From UBA5794 sp964196275 (GTDB lineage Bacteria; Actinomycetota; Acidimicrobiia; Spongiisociales; UBA5794), in assembly GCA_964196275.1 (NCBI GenBank), contig CAXMSN010000092.1:1-64000 (forward strand): 64,000 bases of DNA, given 5' to 3'. Made by a program: the position numbers and the translations under genes. The notes under the pieces are model-generated. The model was given only the letters and a program-made list of their open reading frames with translations, did no database searches and had not been told where the DNA came from. Shown piece by piece: positions 50,678 through 58,949 of this stretch (the stretch's first letter is position 1; every line of letters begins with the position of its first letter).

Positions 50678-51526
50678 TCAGACCGCGAGAAATGCGAGAA
50701 CGGTGACAGCAACGACGACCGATGAACCGATCATCGTCCGGATCTGTCTGGCGTTCGACTTGCCAACGGCGAGCACCGACCACAGCGCCGCGATCCCCAC
50801 GCCTGCGATGAATCCCCCGAGGTGGCCCAGCCAGTCGATGTTCGGGTTGAGGAACGGCATCGCGATGTTGATCGCCATGAGGAATCCCAATTGGTTGAAC
50901 ATCGCTCTTCCGCCAGGGGTCTTGCGCATCTTCCAAGCGACGAACAGCCATGCTCCGAACAGGCCGAAGATCGCACCGGACGCTCCGACCGAGAACCCTG
51001 CGCCACCAAGGACCATCGAAAGCAGACCGCCTGCTCCTGCAGCAGCGACGTAGAGAGACGCGAATGCCGGCCCACCAACCTGCTGCTCCAAGCGCGGTCC
51101 GAAGAGATAGAGGGCGTACATGTTGAAGAGGAGATGCATCAGGCTGCCGTGAAGGAGAGCCACCGTGAAGATCCGATAGGCGTCAGGATCGACGAATGGC
51201 GTACCGGACCTTATCAGCGCGAAGTGTTCGAGCAACCAGATCTCGGCTTCGGGGACGAGCCACCCGAGGAGGAAGATGGCCGACGTCACCGCGATGATCG
51301 ACATCGAGACGGGCGAGGTCTGGAACGAAGGTCGCCCGATCGCGGACCGGCTGGTGACAACTCTTGTGCGGGCGTCTGTCTTGGCACAGTCCGGGCACTT
51401 CTGACCTACGGACGCGTCATGTGAACATTCGACACAGATCGGGTTTCCGCACGTCGTACATGACAAACGCGTTGCCCGGTCAGGATGCCGGTAGCAGGTG
51501 ATCGTGGTCGATTCTTCCATGGTCAT
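50678..51526 (-). CDS. rhomboid family intramembrane serine protease with N-terminal B-box zinc finger
   Basis: A 282 aa protein. Residues 8-48 form a Cys/His zinc-binding region (CYRHPDRATRLSCTTCGNPICVEC, then CPDC). Six helices follow; HGSLMHLLFNMYAL, GFSVGASGAIFGLFG (Ser nucleophile near 180) and DWLGHLGGFIAG (catalytic His near 240) are the rhomboid hallmarks. It cleaves membrane proteins within the bilayer; the zinc module may bind substrates. ATG 51526 and ATG 51520 are both possible starts. Its stop lies 34 nt upstream of the purF start on the same strand. Confidence 0.92.
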   Translation of the reverse strand: MTMEESTTITCYRHPDRATRLSCTTCGNPICVECSHDASVGQKCPDCAKTDARTRVVTSRSAIGRPSFQTSPVSMSIIAVTSAIFLLGWLVPEAEIWLLEHFALIRSGTPFVDPDAYRIFTVALLHGSLMHLLFNMYALYLFGPRLEQQVGGPAFASLYVAAAGAGGLLSMVLGGAGFSVGASGAIFGLFGAWLFVAWKMRKTPGGRAMFNQLGFLMAINIAMPFLNPNIDWLGHLGGFIAGVGIAALWSVLAVGKSNARQIRTMIGSSVVVAVTVLAFLAV

Positions 51527-51560
51527 AGAAAGGTAACGACGAGGAGCGCAAAGCTGTTCC

Positions 51561-51596
51561 GTTCGCTCGGCTTCGCCTCGCTCCAGACGACGGATC
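51561..51596. repeat. 36-bp GC-rich dispersed repeat, copy 2
   Basis: Matches 31585-31620 in 32 of 36 bases and, like it, lies upstream of a plus-strand gene in a divergent gap. Confidence 0.75.
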
Positions 51597-51608
51597 AGCG
51601 ACGTCTCC

Positions 51609-51736
51609 GTCCTCCTTTCAAGGGGGACGGCAGAGGAGCACAGCGACGATGCAGGGGGATGTCGCAGCCCCAAGATTCCAGGTTGCCAACACCCTCCTGG
51701 CTCGCAAGCTCGCCCGTCCTCGCTCGCAGGGAGGAC
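51609..51736 (-). repeat. interspersed hairpin-bounded element, copy C (inverted)
   Basis: Read on the minus strand it has the same order as copy B: imperfect hairpin GTCCTCCCT-GCG-AGCGAGGAC (51716-51736), GGGCGAGCTTGCGAGCC, CAGGAGGGTGTTGG, a less conserved middle, ACATCCCCCTGCATCGTCGC, and the closing hairpin pairing GTCCTCCTT with AAGGGGGAC (51609-51628). Confidence 0.87.
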
Positions 51737-51839
51737 AGAAGCTTCGAGGCGACCGCCCTCGACTGGTCCGTGGTCTTCTTCGGGAACATCTTGTTCCCGT
51801 TGTTCGTTATCTCGTAACTGTCTCTGAGGGTTGATGATC

Positions 51840-53291
51840 ATGCGAATGCGGCTTGCGATTGGTGCCATCGGGGCTGCCGCTCTCTTTCTCGCCGCGTGCT
51901 CGAGCGTCGATGAGGAGGTCGCCCCTTCCACGACGGTGCAACCTGCCGCCGAGGGGATCGCCATCGCACCCTCCGAATCCGCTGCGTTGCGAAATCAAGC
52001 GGGTTACGAGTTCCCTCCTGCACCTTCCGTGCCGGAAGGCCCACTTCCTGATCTGGTTCAGGAGAACTTCGATGTCTTGTTCGGCAGCCTCGCCGCAGGT
52101 ATTGGCGCTGATGTTTCCGTGATCAGGGAGATTGGGGAAGCTGGCGATGCTCGAGCGGCTTGGCTGCTGTCTGACCTACTCCGATTGATCGGTGCGAGTG
52201 AAGCACGGAACATGACGATCCAGGCGTTCCAGACCCTTACGGGAGCGAACCTCAGCGACGATCCCATCTCGAGGCGGAGTATCGCACTGTCATCAGCCGA
52301 TCACCTGATCGCCTGGGATCTTCCTGCGCACCCTGACTATGAGAAGTGGAAGGGCCAGCTATTCCTCATCCTCGAGTCGCGGTGGGAGCCGTTCTTCGCC
52401 GACACCGAGGCAGACATCGATTGGAGACTCATCGGATGGGGTGGTGTGCGACTCGACGACCGGCCGCTCGGTACAGCTGAGGGCTGTGTGGGTGGCTGTA
52501 TTCCGGCGCTCGACGACCCAGCCGTGACCGATGCGTCTGGTGGCGACTGGTACCCGGATGATCGTCTGGTGTTCGGCGTCACCGTGAACGGGGAGTCGCG
52601 GGCGTATCCGAAGAACATCATGGAGATCCACGAGATGATCAACGACACGCTCGGTGATCGAAGGCTCGGCATCCCGTATTGCACGCTGTGTGGATCGGCT
52701 CAGGCGTACTTCACCGACAGTGTTCCCGATGGCGTCGAGATCCCACTGCTCCGCACGTCCGGATTGCTGTCGCGGTCGAACAAGGTGATGTTCGATCTCA
52801 ATACGTTCTCGGTCGTCGACACGTTCAATGGCACGGCCCTTTCCGGGCCGCTCCGTGAGGCAGGTGTCGTACTCGAGCAAACCTCTGTAGTCGTCTCAAC
52901 CTGGGCCGATTGGAAGCAAGCCCACCCTGACACGACGATTGTTGCCGAGGATGGCGGCATTGGTCGGGCGTACGCTCTCGATCCGCTCAGTGACAGAGAC
53001 GCCGATGGCCCGATCTTCCCTGTCGGCGATGTTGACGACCGGCTGCCCATCCAGGAGCAGGTGCTCGGTGTCTTCGCTGCCGACGGCACGCCGATCGCGT
53101 TCCCGGTTGCTGCAGCCCGTGAGGTACTCGAGGGCGGCGGCGATGTGCTCCTGCTCGGTGTCAACGTCGTGACGAACGGCTCGGGCCTCCAGGCACTCGA
53201 TGCTGACGGTGGTGAGATCGTCGGCCATCAGTCCTTCTGGTTCGCATGGAGCCAGTTCAACCCCGAAACCGTCGTCTGGACAGCTCCGTAG
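51840..53291 (+). CDS. DUF3179 domain lipoprotein
   Basis: A 483 aa predicted lipoprotein: signal sequence ending in the lipobox FLAAC (Cys about residue 20), a proline-rich linker, then a long DUF3179 domain. Conserved features are SRAYPKNIMEIHEMINDTLG near 255, PYCTLCGSAQAYF (two Cys, possible metal or disulfide) near 282, and GHQSFWFAWSQFNPETVVW near the end. The function is unknown. ATG 51840 lies 9 nt after GAGGG; TTG 51831 and ATG 51834 are too close to it. The gene is bracketed by inverted copies of the interspersed element. Confidence 0.87.
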   Translation: MRMRLAIGAIGAAALFLAACSSVDEEVAPSTTVQPAAEGIAIAPSESAALRNQAGYEFPPAPSVPEGPLPDLVQENFDVLFGSLAAGIGADVSVIREIGEAGDARAAWLLSDLLRLIGASEARNMTIQAFQTLTGANLSDDPISRRSIALSSADHLIAWDLPAHPDYEKWKGQLFLILESRWEPFFADTEADIDWRLIGWGGVRLDDRPLGTAEGCVGGCIPALDDPAVTDASGGDWYPDDRLVFGVTVNGESRAYPKNIMEIHEMINDTLGDRRLGIPYCTLCGSAQAYFTDSVPDGVEIPLLRTSGLLSRSNKVMFDLNTFSVVDTFNGTALSGPLREAGVVLEQTSVVVSTWADWKQAHPDTTIVAEDGGIGRAYALDPLSDRDADGPIFPVGDVDDRLPIQEQVLGVFAADGTPIAFPVAAAREVLEGGGDVLLLGVNVVTNGSGLQALDADGGEIVGHQSFWFAWSQFNPETVVWTAP

Positions 53292-53321
53292 TAGGAAGGT
53301 CGGAGTCGCCCCGATACTTCT

Positions 53322-53457
53322 GTCCTCCCTGCGAGGGAGGACGGGCGAGCTTGCGAGCCAGGAGGGTGTTGGGGGGGAAGTGCCTTGGCACCGTGACTCT
53401 GCAACATCCCCCTGCATCGTCGCTGCGCTCCTCTGCCGTCCCCCTTGAAAGGGGGAC
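53322..53457 (+). repeat. interspersed hairpin-bounded element, copy B
   Basis: It opens with a perfect 9-bp hairpin GTCCTCCCT-GCG-AGGGAGGAC (53322-53342) and closes with GTCCCCCTT-GA-AAGGGGGAC (53438-53457). Between them are GGGCGAGCTTGCGAGCC, CAGGAGGGTGTTGG and ACATCCCCCTGCATCGTCGC. It lies between the convergent DUF3179 and purL genes. Confidence 0.88.
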
Positions 53458-53506
53458 GGAGGTATAGCGGTCTTCTGAAAGGGGGACGAAGGTATAGCGG
53501 TCTTCG
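53447..53506. repeat. 30-bp tandem duplication next to copy B
   Basis: Two direct copies (53447-53476, 53477-53506) of GAAAGGGGGACG-AGGTATAGCGGTCTTC differing at two positions. The second copy ends 2 bases before the purL stop codon, so the duplication extends copy B's terminal hairpin arm. Confidence 0.85.
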
Positions 53507-53507
53507 G

Positions 53508-55667
53508 CTACCTCATTCTTCTTGGGATCGCCTCGCGCCAGATGGATGTGGCCTCAGTGAGGTCGATGGATCCCGCTGCTCCGAAGTCGATGCTGGTTCC
53601 TGCCACAGTTCCGATTCTCGTGTGAGGCTCGACCGTGTCGAGGTCGTTGCCGTGGGATACGGCCAGAAATCGGAGCGGGGTTTCATCGAGGAGCTCCGGG
53701 CCAGACATGGCTGTGATCTTGATTCCGATTCCCGATGCGATCGCGATCTCTGCGAGGGCGACCGCTGCTCCACCGATTGATATGTCATGGAGCACCGGTG
53801 TCTCGAATGCGAGCGTTGCGGCAGCTGCCACCGCTCTTCTTGCGGAATCACCATCGACGTCGGCAGGCCGGCCGCCGAGATTCTTGTTGATGATCCGGTC
53901 GTATGCAGATCCGGCGAAGTCTCCCTTCGCTTCGCGACCGACAAGCCAGATCGACATGCCTTCCTCGGCTCGGTCGAGGCGGGGTGGACTGTCTGGCATC
54001 GGATCGCAGAACCCGAGCATTCCGACCACCGGAGTCGGGTAGATGTCGACACCGTCTGTCTGGTTGTAGAACGAGACGTTGCCTCCGACCACCGGGACGT
54101 CGAGTTCCTCGCACGCCCACGCCATTCCTTCGACTGACTCGACGAATTGCCACATGACGTCAGGGTTCTCCGGGTTCCCGAAGTTGAGATTGTCGACGAG
54201 GGCGTACGGCCGGGCACCGGTGACAGCGACGTTCAGAGCGGACTCGAAAACGATTCGGGCGCTTGTGCGTCTTGGATCGAGGTAGGTGCGGAGCGAGTCT
54301 CCGTCGGTCGATGCGGCGAGGCCTTTCTGCGTTCCTTTGATCCTCATCAGCGACCCGTCATGCCCAGGCTCGATGACGGTGTTGAGGAACAGCATGTGGT
54401 CGTACTGGCTCGAGATCCACGACCTGTCTCCGATCGCAGGGTCATCGAGCAGAACCGCGAGCACAGCCCCAACATCAATGTCCTCCGGGATGTGGGGCTC
54501 AGACGCCCAGACGTCGTCGAGGTACGAAGGCCGCTCGTACGGCCGGTGGTACAGCGGCGCATCGTCGGCAAGTGATGCTGCGGGGACCTCAGCGACGAGT
54601 TCATTGTCGGCGTAAACGGTGAGGTCTGGTCCAGCCGTGACCGTTCCGATCGTCGATGCCTCGATCTCCCACCGCTGGGCAAGCTCAAGCACCGCGCTCT
54701 CGTTCTCAGGTGTCACGATGGCGAGCATCCGCTCCTGGGATTCCGACATGAGGATCTCTCCGGGAGTCATGTCACTCTCGCGGAGGTGGACGCTGTCGAG
54801 GTCGACCTCCATGCCCATTCCGCCGTTCCCCGCCGTCTCGGATGTCGCACACGAGATCCCTGCTGCGCCGAGGTCCTGTATCGCGACGACGAGGTTGCGT
54901 TGGTAGAGATCAAGACACGCCTCGATCAGTTTCTTCTCTTCGAACGGATCACCGACCTGGACGTTCGGCCGCTTCGCCTCGTCGCCCTCTTCGAAGGATG
55001 CCGAAGCAAGGATCGAAGCCCCTCCGATCCCATCCCTGCCTGTGGCGTTTCCGAGCAGGATCGCCTTGTTCCCTTCCCCCGATGCGGCAGACAGCACGAG
55101 TTGTTCCTTCTTCAAGAGGCCGAGCGCCATGACATTGACAAGAGGGTTCTTGGAGAACCGGTCTGCGAACTCGACTTCTCCGCCGAGCGTCGGCACACCG
55201 ACGGCGTTCCCATAACCGGCGATTCCGGAGACGACCCCCTCGAACAGGTAGCGGTTCTGAGGCTCGTCGAGGGGCCCGAAGCGCAGCGGATCCCACACCG
55301 CAACCGGTCGAGCACCCATGGTGAATATGTCCCTGAGGATCCCGCCAACACCCGTGGCAGCACCTTGATAGGGCTCGACATAAGAGGGGTGATTGTGGCT
55401 TTCGATGCGTACGGCGGCGAGCCACCCATCGCCGATGTCGACGACGCCGGCGTTCTCGCCCGGTCCGACGACGACCCACGGCTGGTCTGACGAGAACTTC
55501 CCGAGATGTGCACGAGACGACTTGTACGAGCAGTGCTCGGACCACATCACCGAGTACATCGCGAGTTCTGCGTCCATGGGCTCGCGCCCAAGGATCTCGA
55601 TGACCTGCTGGTACTCGTCATCCGTCATGCCGAGTTGAATGTGGGCGGGCGCCTCCGTATCTGTCAT
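53508..55667 (-). CDS. purL: phosphoribosylformylglycinamidine synthase subunit PurL (small type)
   Basis: A 719 aa synthetase subunit that converts FGAR to FGAM using ammonia from PurQ, with PurS as structural partner. YSVMWSEHCSYKSSRAHLG near residues 38-56, GDGWLAAVRIESHNHPSYVEP near 82-102 and AIQDLGAAGISCATSE near 260-275 are conserved. The length matches the small PurL of PurSQL systems. ATG 55667 overlaps the purQ stop (ATGA). Confidence 0.96.
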   Translation of the reverse strand: MTDTEAPAHIQLGMTDDEYQQVIEILGREPMDAELAMYSVMWSEHCSYKSSRAHLGKFSSDQPWVVVGPGENAGVVDIGDGWLAAVRIESHNHPSYVEPYQGAATGVGGILRDIFTMGARPVAVWDPLRFGPLDEPQNRYLFEGVVSGIAGYGNAVGVPTLGGEVEFADRFSKNPLVNVMALGLLKKEQLVLSAASGEGNKAILLGNATGRDGIGGASILASASFEEGDEAKRPNVQVGDPFEEKKLIEACLDLYQRNLVVAIQDLGAAGISCATSETAGNGGMGMEVDLDSVHLRESDMTPGEILMSESQERMLAIVTPENESAVLELAQRWEIEASTIGTVTAGPDLTVYADNELVAEVPAASLADDAPLYHRPYERPSYLDDVWASEPHIPEDIDVGAVLAVLLDDPAIGDRSWISSQYDHMLFLNTVIEPGHDGSLMRIKGTQKGLAASTDGDSLRTYLDPRRTSARIVFESALNVAVTGARPYALVDNLNFGNPENPDVMWQFVESVEGMAWACEELDVPVVGGNVSFYNQTDGVDIYPTPVVGMLGFCDPMPDSPPRLDRAEEGMSIWLVGREAKGDFAGSAYDRIINKNLGGRPADVDGDSARRAVAAAATLAFETPVLHDISIGGAAVALAEIAIASGIGIKITAMSGPELLDETPLRFLAVSHGNDLDTVEPHTRIGTVAGTSIDFGAAGSIDLTEATSIWREAIPRRMR

Positions 55668-56356
55668 GCGTTCACGCTGAGCACCGACGATACGAACCCC
55701 TCGATCAGCACCATCCCGTCGGCGGAGCCGAGGACCGCCTCGGAGGCGCGTTCGGGGTGTGGCATCAGGCCGACAACGTTGCCTTTGGCGTTCATCACTC
55801 CCGCGATGGAATCTGTCGACCCGTTCGGGTTGGATGCGGCGTCGTTGATGCCCTCGGCGTTCGAGTAGGTGAGAACAACCTGTCCGGCCCTCTCGACGTC
55901 ATCCACGTTCTCACTCACGTAGTTGCCCTCGTACGAGTTCAGCGGGATGCGAAGTACCTGGCCGACGGTCGCGGCGCGGGTCAGAACCGAGTTGGTCGAC
56001 TCGACACGGACATCGATCGGTTTGCAGATGAACTTCAGGTCGCGGTTGGCGACGAGCGCGCCGGGCAGCAGTCCCGCTTCGCACAGGATCTGGAACCCGT
56101 TGCAGATCCCGAGAACCGGTGCCCCTTCCTGTGCGAGCCGTTCGACGTCAGCCATGACGGGCGAGAAACGGGCGATCGCTCCTGTCCGGAGGTAGTCGCC
56201 GTGTGCGAATCCGCCGGGGAGAACGACACCATCTGCACCTTCAAGGCTCTCGTCCGTGTGCCATACGAGTTCCGCATCTGCACCAGCGAGGTTGAGTGCG
56301 TGGACGATGTCGTGTTCGCAGTTCGTGCCAGGGAACACGACCACCGCAATGGTCAC
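55664..56356 (-). CDS. purQ: phosphoribosylformylglycinamidine synthase subunit PurQ (glutaminase)
   Basis: A 230 aa class I glutamine amidotransferase. VFPGTNCEHD opens the protein, the nucleophile is Cys85 in GICNGFQIL, and GLMPHPER near 194 has the catalytic His and Glu. It supplies ammonia to PurL. The start is GTG 56356, which overlaps the purS TGA (GTGA). Confidence 0.95.
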   Translation of the reverse strand: MTIAVVVFPGTNCEHDIVHALNLAGADAELVWHTDESLEGADGVVLPGGFAHGDYLRTGAIARFSPVMADVERLAQEGAPVLGICNGFQILCEAGLLPGALVANRDLKFICKPIDVRVESTNSVLTRAATVGQVLRIPLNSYEGNYVSENVDDVERAGQVVLTYSNAEGINDAASNPNGSTDSIAGVMNAKGNVVGLMPHPERASEAVLGSADGMVLIEGFVSSVLSVNA

Positions 56357-56601
56357 GATGCATGCTCGATCGTGTAGTGCTCGATGACCGGGTTGGCCAG
56401 CAACTGTTGGCACATCGCATCGAGTTCGTCGCGTGCGGTCGCCTCGTCGGGTGCGTCGATCGAGACAGTGATGACGCGTCCGAAGCTCACTCCCTGGACG
56501 GAGGAGAATCCAAGGTCTGTCAGCGCCTTGTGTGTCGTGGCGCCCTCAGGATCCGAGAGCCCTGGCTTGCGTGCGATCGTTACGGTGAACGTGTGGCTCA
56601 T
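56353..56601 (-). CDS. purS: phosphoribosylformylglycinamidine synthase subunit PurS
   Basis: An 82 aa alpha/beta protein that bridges PurL and PurQ. VTIARKPGLSDPEGATTHKALTDLGF has the family pattern KPGxxDPEG, and the C-terminal half has the CQQLLANPVIEHYTIE pattern. ATG 56601 overlaps the purC stop by ATGA, so purC-purS-purQ-purL is one tightly coupled operon. Confidence 0.95.
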   Translation of the reverse strand: MSHTFTVTIARKPGLSDPEGATTHKALTDLGFSSVQGVSFGRVITVSIDAPDEATARDELDAMCQQLLANPVIEHYTIEHAS

Positions 56602-57488
56602 TGCGCCCCCATAGTGGTGAGGTAGTCGTCGAAGGATCGTCCGGTTAACCGCTCGTATGCCTCGATGTAGCGATTGCTTGTTTCGGCGATCACGGCAGCT
56701 GGCATCTCGGGTGCTGGCGGCGTCTTGTCCCATCCCGGCTGATCCTCGAGCCAGTCGCGCACAGGCTGCTTGTCGAACGAAGGCATCGTGGCCCCTTCGT
56801 GCCACGCATCGGCTGGCCAATATCGGGAACTGTCAGGCGTGAGGACCTCGTCGATCAGGATGACCTCCTCACCGACCATGCCGAACTCGAATTTGGTGTC
56901 GGCGAGGATGATCCCCTTGGATGACGCATGTTCGGCGCCCCTCCGATAGATGGCGAGCGAAAGGTCGCGCAGTTGCTCGTACAGATCGTTTCCCACGAAG
57001 TCCCTCGCCCTGGCCTCGGTGAGGTTCTCGTCGTGACCACTCTCAGCCTTGGTTGCTGGTGTGAAGATCGGCTCGTCGAGTTTGCTTGCCATCGAGAGGC
57101 CGTCTGGTAGGTGCTCCGTCGTCGGTCCACCACCTGATGCGTACTCCTTCCAACTCGACCCGTAGAGGTACCCCCTGATGACGCACTCCATGGGGATGAC
57201 GTCGGCGGCATGGACGAGCATGGAGCGCCCCGCGTAGGTCCGCTGTTCGTCTGCGTCGAGAAAGCCCATCTCTGATGTATCTGCAGTGATGAGATGGTGG
57301 GGAGTGTCCAGCATCTCGAACCAATCAAGCGACACGCCGGTCAGCACTGCGCCTTTGTACGGAATGTCTTCCCCGAGGACGACGTCGAACGCCGAGATGC
57401 GGTCCGTCGCAACGATCAGAAGCCGGTTGGCGTCGACACGGAAGATCTCGCGAACCTTGCCCGATTCAAGGTGTTCCAGCGCTGTCAC
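56598..57488 (-). CDS. purC: phosphoribosylaminoimidazole-succinocarboxamide synthase
   Basis: A 296 aa SAICAR synthetase joining CAIR and aspartate with ATP. GKVREIFRV (about 10-18), ATDRISAFDVVLGEDIPYKG (about 26-45), the MECVIRGYLYGSSWKEY segment near 95-111 and LADTKFEFGM near 185 are all present, as in the longer (about 300 aa) form. The start is GTG 57488 with a -10 element 7 nt upstream. It is first in purCSQL. Confidence 0.95.
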   Translation of the reverse strand: MTALEHLESGKVREIFRVDANRLLIVATDRISAFDVVLGEDIPYKGAVLTGVSLDWFEMLDTPHHLITADTSEMGFLDADEQRTYAGRSMLVHAADVIPMECVIRGYLYGSSWKEYASGGGPTTEHLPDGLSMASKLDEPIFTPATKAESGHDENLTEARARDFVGNDLYEQLRDLSLAIYRRGAEHASSKGIILADTKFEFGMVGEEVILIDEVLTPDSSRYWPADAWHEGATMPSFDKQPVRDWLEDQPGWDKTPPAPEMPAAVIAETSNRYIEAYERLTGRSFDDYLTTMGAQ

Positions 57489-57495
57489 GAGGGCG

Positions 57496-57501
57496 ATGGT
57501 A
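57496..57501 (-). promoter_or_regulatory. -10 element for purC-purS-purQ-purL
   Basis: TACCAT on the minus strand ends 7 nt before GTG 57488. No purine-box or riboswitch is evident in the 59-bp gap to the MFS gene. Confidence 0.5.
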
Positions 57502-57547
57502 GCAATCGCCCCGACCACTCTGATCTTCCTCGGCAGACGAATCCTCG

Positions 57548-58864
57548 TCAGGATCGATCGAAGTCTGGGATGTCTCTTTCGAGGTTTCTGAGCGGTCCGT
57601 ACAGCCAGCCACCGATTCCTGCCGCCATCGTCAGCAGACCCGCGAATCCGATGAACGCACGATACGGGGCCGCATCGCCTTCACCGAACCACGTTCGGAG
57701 CACGGAGCCGACGCCTGATTTCGACTGCGTTAGAGGTACGAAGACATGGTCCATGAGTGGTCCCGCCAACGCGAAGGCCAGAGGCATGGCAAGCAGCACG
57801 ATCATCATGCGCGCCGAGAAGACCCGACCCTGGACGTCCGGCTCCACCTTCGCCTGCCATAGAGCCCGATATGTGGCGTTCTGAGCCACACGCGTCAGAC
57901 CTCCGGCGAAGAGGAAGGCTGTGGCGATCCACAGGGTGGATGCAAGCCCGAAGAGGACATCGAGGAGACCTGAAGCGACGACGACGACGACGATCATCAT
58001 GACCTTGCGAGCAGTGGCTCCCTTCCACACCATCATGAACGCGGCGCCGGCGAGACTCCCAAGGGCTCCGACGGACATGATGATGCCGAGCGTCTGTTCG
58101 TTTGAGATCGTCAACACGTAGCCGGTGATCAGCAGGAAGAAGAATCCTGACGCGGTGTTCATTACGAACTGAACGCTCAGAAGGCCTCGCCAGGCTGGGC
58201 GCCGATGGATATATATGAAGCCGAACGCGGCATCGGACCAAACGGTGCTCCCACTCGCTTCCGCTCCAACCGCCGACTCGGGCGGGGTAGGGAACGTAAC
58301 GATCAACAGCGTTCCCACCGCGATGAGGAACGTAAGGATGTCTATAGCAATGACCATCGCGACGCCGCCGATCGCGAGCACGGCTGCAGCGAGCATCGGC
58401 GGAAGCAAGGTGCCGGCAGCGCCACTCAGCTGGATGAGACCCTGAGCGCGCGAGTACTGCTCCTTGGGCACAAGCAGCGATGTTGTGGCTTGATATGCAG
58501 GCCACTGCAGGGAGGAGAAGGCCGAGCTCACGGCCAAGACTCCCGCTATTCCAATGAGGGATGGCTGCCCGAAAAGGAACATCAACGCCAGCGCGACGGT
58601 TGCCGCGCCGGCCCCAGCGTCGGATACGATCATCGCGGTCCTTCTGTCCCATCGGTCCACATACGCGCCTGCAAACGGAGCGAGAAGCGAGCGGGGGAGG
58701 ACAGCTGCGAAGCCAACTACCGCAAGCGCCGTGATCGAACCGGTTTCGAGGAACACCCAAACGGTCACGCCAAAGCTGGTGAGTCCCGTGCCGAGGATCG
58801 AGATCGTTTGTCCGAACCACACGATCAGGAACGTGCGATAGCTGTGTGTGGTTGCGGTTGTCAC
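57548..58864 (-). CDS. MFS transporter (EntS-like exporter)
   Basis: A 438 aa major facilitator with about 12 helices. The loop after helix 2 reads AGAYVDRWDRRTAMIVSD (about 67-84), a variant of the MFS motif A typical of EntS/DHA3-type exporters of siderophores and macrolides. LIQLSGAAGTLLPPMLAA near 143-160 fits the motif of helix 5. GTG 58864 has GGGAGGG 4 nt upstream. The substrate is unknown. Confidence 0.9.
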   Translation of the reverse strand: MTTATTHSYRTFLIVWFGQTISILGTGLTSFGVTVWVFLETGSITALAVVGFAAVLPRSLLAPFAGAYVDRWDRRTAMIVSDAGAGAATVALALMFLFGQPSLIGIAGVLAVSSAFSSLQWPAYQATTSLLVPKEQYSRAQGLIQLSGAAGTLLPPMLAAAVLAIGGVAMVIAIDILTFLIAVGTLLIVTFPTPPESAVGAEASGSTVWSDAAFGFIYIHRRPAWRGLLSVQFVMNTASGFFFLLITGYVLTISNEQTLGIIMSVGALGSLAGAAFMMVWKGATARKVMMIVVVVVASGLLDVLFGLASTLWIATAFLFAGGLTRVAQNATYRALWQAKVEPDVQGRVFSARMMIVLLAMPLAFALAGPLMDHVFVPLTQSKSGVGSVLRTWFGEGDAAPYRAFIGFAGLLTMAAGIGGWLYGPLRNLERDIPDFDRS

Positions 58865-58936
58865 TGACCCTCCCGTGCGTACCGTAGCCCGCCGCACTTT
58901 TGGGATTCGAAGCCACACCGAAGCCAAAGCTGCTCC

Positions 58937-58942
58937 TACCCT
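58937..58942 (+). promoter_or_regulatory. -10 element for the globin gene
   Basis: TACCCT ends 7 nt before ATG 58950 and rejects the longer in-frame start at 58848. Confidence 0.55.
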
Positions 58943-58949
58943 CGCATCG

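Larger units (their letters stand above)
51527..51839. other. 313-bp divergent intergenic region filled by repeats
   Basis: This gap between the rhomboid and DUF3179 genes holds the GC-rich dispersed repeat copy 2 (51561-51596), element copy C (51609-51736), and a short unassigned tail with the GAGGG ribosome binding site at 51826-51830. Short open frames across it are translations of the repeats; I see no gene. Confidence 0.7.

Noticed and set aside
57681..58916. 411-aa minus-strand open frame in another frame of the MFS gene
   Set aside because: Arg/His-rich out-of-frame translation of the transporter; no motif.
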